Shown here: piece by piece, positions 1 to 9,200 of the stretch
How the letters are laid out: every line of letters begins with the position of its first letter
How positions within the stretch are numbered: the stretch's first letter is position 1
Source of the DNA: Atopsyche davidsoni
Lineage: Eukaryota; Arthropoda; Insecta; Trichoptera; Hydrobiosidae
NCBI GenBank assembly: GCA_022113835.1
Contig: JAILWY010000006.1
Coordinates: 6,882,001-6,946,000 of the forward strand
Reading direction: 5' to 3'
DNA: 64,000 nucleotides
Program-made: the position numbers and the translations under genes
Notes under the pieces: generated by a model
What the model was told of the DNA's origin: nothing
The model's input: the letters and a program-made list of their open reading frames with translations, nothing else
The model's database searches: none

Positions 1-92
1 CGTATACATTGCAAAATATTTACATCATGTAATTATAAATCTTAATTTAACAAAAAAGCAGCTAAAGCAAAAATTGAAAGATTTGTATCTAC

Positions 93-255
93 CATCTTCC
101 AGTAATGCAGTGGGATCGGACACTGTCCGGCAGTCTCCGTTGATTTCTGGACTTAAAGAATTATCTGTGGAGCGTTGCTGTCCTTGCAACTTCTGACGCA
201 GCACCATGAGCTCTTGTTCCAGCCTTGCATTCCCCGCTACGGTCTGCTCCAATTT
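93..255 (-). CDS. kmr: Exon n: coiled coil, last exon inside the window
   Basis: The acceptor is AATTTATAG|AAATTG. It encodes [38 protein letters not shown] and [11 protein letters not shown]. The donor GAAGATG|GTAGAT leaves phase 1, so at least one more coding exon is needed. Bases 1-92 look intronic, so the stop codon and 3' UTR lie to the left of the window. Confidence 0.85.
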
Positions 256-3200
256 CTATAAATTAAAATGATGTATTATTTTCACTATGAAAAAAAAGGT
301 TTTTTTACACATATTTTTTCCTACATAAACTCAATAACGAAAATAAAGAAATACATGTACCTTACCACCTAAGCCATAACCTTGTAAGCCCTACAACCTG
401 CGTACAGGATCAGGGGATAGCCACATACCGTAATGTAACCATAGTCCTTAGAACTATTGTAAATTTACTAATAGATAAAATAAAGAATCTTGTAATGTAC
501 TATAATTTGTTTTTTTGTTCAGTAATCACTAAAAAGTTCTTCTGAAACTGTAAGATATAATAGTAAACCTACGTAATGAGACCAAAAAATAGAAACATAA
601 TTGAAATTAAAAATATGATAGACTGTAATTTGCAATACCTGTGAATTGATGGCAAGCATGGCATGCACTCGAGACAAGTCTTGCTGAAGATGAACACCTC
701 CGAGGGCACGCTGAAGAGCTTCTCGTTCCCGCCTTAATCCACGAAGAGCTCCCGCCTCGCCTGCCACACAGCGTTCCATCGCCCGCAACTCTTCCACCTT
801 CTGTTGCACTTGCTCCCTTGAAAGACTTTCTGATGACGAAGCCCATCTGAAATAAAAATTAAATATTTAATAAGCACCTAAAAATCTTTGGCTTAACAGA
901 AAATTAAAAAATAAAGTGTAGTCAATGTCACCTTCTCTGATCGGCAGCCTGGTCCATTAGAAGCCTTTCACGTAGGGCCTGACTGTGCTCCAGTCGCTCC
1001 AAGGTAGTGGGGACAGAGCCGCCGCGGTTATAGAGGGCTCCTAGCTTGACCATGTTATCCACCAAGTGCACAAGAGGTTTACTCTTTTCATAGTGCCGTT
1101 CTAACTCGCTGAGATGATGGCGAAGTTGTTCCAAGCGCTGTATATTTTCTTGGCGTTGCTCTGGATACTCGTTTGTGCTAATTCGGCTCTGTATATAAAA
1201 ACAAATCATAAGATCGATTTCATTTTTGTAAAAGTATACAAATAAATATAGGACCACCAGATTGTATTCACAACTGACTAGTTTCATTTCTCTTTAAACA
1301 AACAAAATATGATTAGCCAATGACTAGAAGAATATAAGCATGATGTAACATAAAAAATAAAAGAAACGATAAATAACCTGTACACTATGTATCTGGGTAC
1401 AACACTGCTCTATGGCACTAGCGGTGGCCGCATGTCTTCTTCGCAATTGTATCAAGAGGAGAACTAACTCCTCGTGAGTCCTCCCTAACAACTCTCCGGC
1501 AGATAAATTCTGAATGCCTAGTAGAGGGTCTTGTACACCAGGACTAGCCTGAGAAGGAGCTGTGTTTTGCTAAAGTAATATTAAAATAACAAAAATTAAA
1601 AACAAAACAAATAAATTTTTAAATAATAAGTAGAAAAAAACAAAAAATAAAACCATAAATAAAACTTTAGCAAGTATATTGTATGAGTACTTACCCTTTC
1701 ATCTACATCAGATGCCCTGCGAACTCTAGGACTCACAGCACTCACGAGTTGACCATCTTGCCTGAGACTCTGTCTTGAAGGAGACCTAGTAGACGCCCAG
1801 TTCTCTTCAGCAGCCAGGCTCTGCGCAAGCTGAAATTATCATCATATTTCTATAATGTTCCTGTAAAGCGATAATGCTTACGATTTGAATATATTATAAA
1901 GGAACTCACATTCTGGCTGCCCCAGTCCATCTCATGATGGCTCTGACCATTCCAGTGTTGTTCGCTGGAGGAGCGCACACGTGGACTGACAGCTCGGACG
2001 GGGATGGGAGCATCTCTCCCGAGAGAGCGCGGGATAGAGGGGTTGCTTCCAGCGATGCCCTTTTTCCCATGACTTCCCAACAGTCGAGAGTGGTTTTCCG
2101 CTCCAGTTATAGACGCAGACATTGATGCTAAATAATCCCAATCAAAATATTACATGTATTGCCTAAATAGACCACAAACTGAGCTCTTTATATTCATTAT
2201 TTCTAAATAATATTCTCATTACAACTTAGCTAAAAATATAATCGCTTCATTGATATTTTAAATAGCTTGCCCGATAATGTAGCAAAGAGTTGAAAGAATA
2301 CAATATGCAAGATTAACATCTAATTCTACTGTTTAAAAGTACTAATCTTTCCTAATAGCTGTTATTTATTTATTCTTCTATGCGTGTGTATGAAAACTGA
2401 AGACGCTTTTTATTCTAACAAAAATAATTTTTAAATAATAACTGAAATAAATGATAAAAAGGAAATCTTAAGATAACACAAAAGGGTAAAAAAAAAATAA
2501 AAGGAGAAACTGATTTTGAGACCCTCGAGTGATTGTAAGGTGTTTGTTTAGTGGTGCAATACCTGGCGTGGTCCCTCCCCCCGCCCCTGGACTGGAGCTG
2601 GACATCAAGTCCCACTGCCTCAACTTCTCCCGGTCTATCTCAAACTTCTTCTTCACCTCACTCTTGTCGCTCTCCTCTGTCAGAAAAAACTGTGAGCCGT
2701 TACTCGATGTACTCTCATTCTCTTGCTCTGCTTTTTTAGACTCCGTTGCTAATTGTTCGTAAACACCATCGTCTGGACTCACTACTTCTTGTTTATTGGA
2801 ATCCGACGCGAGTTGGACGTACACATCATTTTCGTTGTTAGCATCTACCGCTGTTAATTTCGTTGATGACTTTACATTGCGGTTGTGCTTTTTGTAAGGT
2901 CGCCGTTTGGACATTGGCCGTTGACTTTTAACATTGTCATTTACATATGTTACATCTCTGGTAATTTTGGACGACCTCGGTCTGTTGTCCTGATCTGTGG
3001 CTCCCTCGACACTGGTTAGCATTGTTTTGAGATCGACGCTTCTTCTCCCGGAAGCTCCGGTGGGACTAGCTAGGCAGTCTAAGTGGTCCAACGACCGAGC
3101 GTGGCGATGGGACACTCTCCTTAGATTATCTCTCCAGAGAGAATCCTCATCCCACATCATTTCTCCATCACATATACTTTGGTCTTTACTCGTGTCTAAC

Positions 3201-6200
3201 TCTACTCTCTGGCTCGCACTACTACTTGGTCCCGTTTCCACATACAAATTATTATTTACTCGCTTATTTTGATTTTGGTTTGATTGAAATTCTTGATAAT
3301 CATTTGACGTTCTATTAATAATGGTTGTAATATTGCTGGAACTAAATGAATCTGTAAGAACTGATGAACTTCTGCTCTGATTTTGATCTGAATTTCTCCT
3401 AGAGGAATCATTGTGCCCCGAACTCACCACATTTTGAAGAATCTGATCTAAAGATTTATTTCTTTCACTTAAGCTCATCTCGTGGAAGTTTTGAACAAAT
3501 GACCTCATACCCCCATCGTTTGAGCAGGTTTTATCATGTAGAGAGGGATATATATTCTTAGAGCTTAGATTGGAGTTCAAGCTAGAAATGGAATCTCGGA
3601 CCTTTTGCCTTTTTAAAGTATCAGACTCGTAAATGTTTTTGTGATCTATATCAGCACACTTATCAGCAGCACTCAAGAACTCCACCGAAACACACCTTGC
3701 TGCTGCTGCAATTTGGATCGGTCCTTCTTCTAAGTCACTAATTTGATTGTAAGCCAAATTTGAATGTATCGGATTGTGAATATGAGAGATATCACTTTTT
3801 TTACCCAGAGGCCCTCGTCTTCTTTGATTATTGAGCTTACTATTTAAAATGAAACTATTTTTATTATAATTAGATAAATTTGATATTATAGATGCGGATA
3901 AGTTTAAGTTATCCTGAGATGAAAGGTCCGAGTAATAATAGGGAGCCGACTGTTCTATAGAACTATCTCTACTGTGAGAAGGAGCATTTTTATTAGATGA
4001 TTCGCGTGTCAGTGTTGAGTTTGGATCATCGGATGTTCTTGATGCTTTAGCATTAGCCATTTCAGATATATTAACTTTATTAGTTTGCTCTTCTTGATTT
4101 CTAGACTGATTTAGATTTTTCTGAAAGGATTCATCGTTTTCAAAGAATGAAGTATTCTTGGAATAGTATGATATTGTAGGTTGCTCGAAGCTTGCGTGTC
4201 TGGTGTGGCTTATTTGATGGAGATTCTGTAAAGATGTATTTGCATTCCCATCGATGGGTAATGAAATCCTGCTTGCACTTCTTATAGAAATACTTGTTGG
4301 TGTTTTAGATCTCACCGAGGACACTCCGCTCAAGCCAGAAGCGTTTGACATTCTGCTCAGTGGTCGGACAGTTTGAAATGTATTTACAGTTTCAGAATCA
4401 CTCAAAGTATTTGACATGTTTGAATTTCTACTTCGAGACCTTTCTAGACAATTTTCACTAAGATTAATATTTTCATACTGTACTTCCTCTCGAATAGCTG
4501 CGACTCGATCGTTTAAATATCCAACTGTGGCCGTGTCCAATGTAATACACTCCGCACTATTATTAAAATTACTGCTGTTTAATGACTTGGGTGCTGGATA
4601 CATATTATTAGAATATAAATAAATATTACTGGCCTGTAATTCATCTAAATACTGGTCCAGATTGACATCGTCAAGTGTGTCATTAAAATGACTTCCGAGA
4701 GATTCAATTTCAAAACAGGACTCTTCTGACAATGGTCTTCTTTTAAGCATTCTTTCCAGTTCAGAATCTGAAGGAGTCTGTGAATGACGCAACTCTATAA
4801 AATCGTCGCCTTCGTTCATATTTAATCCATCGGGTACTATATTAAAATTAGGCCTACTCGCCAAAGAAAATGATCCTCCTGGAGTTGAAACATCAAACTT
4901 GCTGCTGATGTCAGATTCCATTGACATTCTAGATGAACCTCTATCTGCATTATAGCTTAGTAAGGAGTCGGTATCTGTATTGCCACTGGTCTTATAGCTT
5001 GGAGGAATTGATTTGGAATCTAAGGAAGCTCTTTTGACACCATCAGATTGTTTTGCCAGTCTGAATACGTGGTCGTTATCTGGAAGACTCGCTCTGTTGC
5101 GCTTGACTCTCTCGCCTTTAAATATTGTATCATACATTGAGGGTGTATTTCCATAAATCATCAGAGATGTGGATTTTCTTTCAACGCTCATAAGCTTATT
5201 TGGCTTTTCAGCTACAGAACTACCGTCTTCTTCAGGTTTTAAATGCTGAGATGAATTTCTACTATCCAGAGAAACATCAAGTTCTTCGACTGGAGGCGGA
5301 GACGTTGGTATTGGAGGTGGAGAAATTAATTCACAGTCAGAACTATCCTGCAACTCGGCAAGAATCCCACTTGAACCCAAATAATATGAAGCCGGTCTGA
5401 AATTATCGGAGAGGCTAAATCTAGAATAAGCAGTATCCAATGAGAAGTCTTTGGAGGCTTCATCATCTGCATCCGAACTGTCTGATTTGGCGGCATTTGC
5501 TTTACCTTGAGAGGCAATCAGGATATCTGGTAAAGGAGACTTCACATCCGGTCTAGATAAACTTTTTACAGATAATTTACTATCTGAGCTCTGTTTTCTT
5601 AAGATTGACTTTGGAGGAGGAATCTCTTTGGTTTCAATCACTTTAGCCTCTTTGATACTTGATTCGTTAGCATCTAATTGTGCAGTACTTGAACTTTTAT
5701 CATCTAAAATATTTTTTTCCGACAAGTGATTGAGTTCCATGTAAACCGGTTCCACTTTTCCACTATTGACACAAACAATTTCATATGCCTGCATTTCCTC
5801 ATTGAGGAATGCGCTCTCGACTCCGATTCCTTGGCTCATCTCAACATAGGGATTGTCTTCGTGACGATGGACACTACCAAAGACGCTGATATTTTTTATG
5901 ATCTCCGTGTGCGCAGGCTCTAAACTCGAAGCTTTCCTTGGACTCATAGGTAGATAATGATCTTCACAAATATCAGGGTTAGGAGGAGTTTCCGGTTTCG
6001 GAGTGGCAGCCTTGCTTCTTACTTTAACATTTTGAATGATAGTTTCATTTTCATCTAGCACGGAAGCGTTTTGATTTATTTCACAAATTTCATAATCGGG
6101 AAACCTCCGTCTCATGGAATCAGTTTCTTTTTTACTGGAGTCGACATTTTCTTCAACCGGAGCGACCACTTTCATAACAGACTTTCTTCCATTAGGTGAT

Positions 6201-9200
6201 TCCTCTTCTTCCTCTGACTGCGCGAGGATCTCGTCCAAATCGTTGTCAGTGTATTCCAATCGCATGTCAGATTCCGTGTCAGAGTCAGACTGGTCATCGG
6301 CCGGAGTGGTGAGCGACGGCAAGCGGGGTGTCGGAGAGTGAGCGTCCCCGGCGTGGGCGACGAGGGTGGGAGGGTGCGCGAGGAGGGGGGAGGGGGGAGA
6401 GGAGCTTCCTGCCTGCGAGTGCCCGTGCCCGTGCCCGTGCCCATGCCCTTGTCCTTGCCCTCGCGAAGCCGCGCTGTCCGGGCCACAGTCCGCGTCCGCC
6501 GAGAGCTCTAAATCGACCGACAGTCATACCGTACATTAACACACTTCATACGCCATTTGCAAGGGTTACATCGATACTACCGAATGACCCCACTCAAGAT
6601 TTTCACAAGATCAACACATTCCGTAATACTCAAGTGTCTCTTGCGAGATTGTTGCGCACCACTGTGCCCAGAACTGATGATTTCGAATACGTACACCTAG
6701 GACCTCAATTGATTAATTTATCACTTTCATATTTAGGATTGTCAGATCTTTGTAAAACCGTCGAGTGCAGCCGAAGATTACTAGCAATACAAAAAATATC
6801 TCTATTTAAAATGTTAATTGTAAATATTATATCATACATTCGAATACATATAATCGTAAGATACGCTTCATTCACTGGATGCATACGATGAATATAAATA
6901 CGAGTAACCCGAGACACCAAACCCCAATGTTAGTACGAAGCTACCGCTCTATTATACTGCAGATGTAGTATTAGGAGTACCAAGTGTGACCCGTTCACCA
7001 TGTCGACCGTGTTAGTAGGACAAGTAGGACCCAAGCAGGCAGGAAGGAGAACTTTTGCAAAGCTAAGTCTAGTATCACAATTTGTGCTAATCTAAAGTAC
7101 GTGTCTATATGTTCCTATTACCACATCACTAGGTATTGAAGGGACCGAACAGAGATGCCACGAGAGCATCTCCGACCTCGGTAATGTCATACGCCATTTC
7201 TCTTTGATTAGTTTTGCATCAGAAAATAATTAGAACATTGCTGAGAATGATACGTAAAATGTATATTGACTGTAACAAAACCGATTACCTCGCAATTAAG
7301 TTAAGATAATAACATGTATGAAGTAAATAATATGTGGAAATTCAACGGTAAAAAATAATATGAAATAAAAAAAAAAATAATATAAATAAAAAGATAACAA
7401 TAATAAAAGGGATGAAAATATTAAATATAAAGAATGTCTAGACTATTTTAGTTGACAATGATACCATAAAAAACCATTTAAAAACAATCTATTGATTTTT
7501 CATGTGCATATCTAATATCATGTCGGGCAAATAAAATATATGACTACATATTTCTTTGTAAAATTCAATATTTTTATTGAAATAGTTCAGATTGTGAGTG
7601 GCTCGGTACAAAAATCAATAGCTGTTGATATATATCATAATATTAAAATTAAGCACAAAATGTTGACTACTGTGTTTTAAAAATTATCATACAACACTAC
7701 ATATAGCAATTATTCTGTTTTAATAAAAATTTGTCTTTCTTTTGGAATTAATAATTTGCATTTCTGTGATTTCTGCATTGTCCACTTTCGAGCTATGAAT
7801 TTCACAAATAACACAGCAGATTTTCTACTTTACTTTCCCAGCCATTCACAATTTGATTTCATTTTAACAATATCTCAATCAAATAAAAAAATAACTTAGA
7901 ATAAGAAATACCTTCATCATCCGAGGAGTAGCTGGTGTAGGATTGCTGTTGATGAGACGGAAGTCGGGTGGACTTAGGGAAGGTCTGCCCCCCAATCGGG
8001 TAGGGCTGGCCCGGAGCCTTAGTCTGGTGCAGACTCCGAGCCATTGACAATGTGGTGGGAGTTGTTTTGCGTGTCAGAGGAGACTGAAGCATTCGCTGCT
8101 TCCATTCCAGTAGCCGCTTCATAGACTCTTCACGCTGAATTAACAAAAAGCTTTATTATATAATGCAAACAATGTGAAATTGTGGTAAAGATAATTAAAA
8201 ATTATGACAAATACAAGAAAATCTTTAAAAAAAGTATTGTTACATTTATTATAATATAATAAATCAACTTAAAATTAATATTGAAGCCAATTGCTCACAG
8301 CTCTTTTTGCCAATATTTGTGTTAAAATGAAGATGAAATGTTAGGAATCAAATTTTGCACTCACAACACCAACCTGTTGAACTTTCCTCTCCCCGTCCTT
8401 TGAACAGAGTTGCTCAGAGCTGGTAGACGGCAATCTGGCACTAGCGGACCTTATAAACTGATCTGTACTTCCGGATCCCACCATCACTTGATCTCTATTG
8501 AATCCACTAACAGTAGACCCTTCACTCATGGCACTATTGCTTCTATTGTATACATCGTCCTGGCTCATAATGTGAGATAAACTCTTATTTCTTAGTGTCC
8601 AATTGGAATTAGGCCCTGTGATGTCACTACTGTGCGGATATTTCCCAACTTCGCTGACATTCCGATTCTGATCTCTGATACCATAAATAGCTTCACCGTC
8701 TATTCTAATATCACTATCGTAATTACTACTGTCAACATTTCCATCGTTTACTCTAAACGTTGGCATTGACAATTTTCGCTGGTTCGTATACTCATCTAGT
8801 TTACTAGCCCTGGAATTGAGAGGAGTGCTCGCTATACTTTTATTTCTCAAGTAGTGAGCCGATTGTCTCATCTTCTCTGCATAGCTGGCTTCAGAATAAT
8901 AGTAGCTGTCCCCACCATTATAATCGTTGTACGTATTTATATCTAAACTAGATTTAGGCCTTGGTGGTTGTCGAGTAGGTTGATTTGTATGCCTGGTAGG
9001 AATATTTGGATCGTAAGGTGAATTTTTAGATTCATACTCCAAGAAGTCTGCACTGTGAGGTCTGGGAACAGTGTTGTGCGGCATGACTGGAGCTGAATAG
9101 TTATGGGGAAGTTTTTTCTGTCTCATTTGTACAGGAGGTGCCTGGTATATTTGATTCTAAAACAACAACAAAAAAAAGTTATATAAATTTATTTTAAATA

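Noticed and set aside
6328..6891. 187-codon plus-strand ORF across the start of exon h
   Set aside because: It is antisense to the supported exon, driven by the GTGCCC repeat and GC-rich composition, and continues into intron sequence.
7859..7911. Read-through of exon g as the true C-terminus
   Set aside because: Exon h joins in phase and the family-conserved C-terminal coiled coil lies downstream, so splicing must be the main form. Only a minor retained-intron isoform remains possible.
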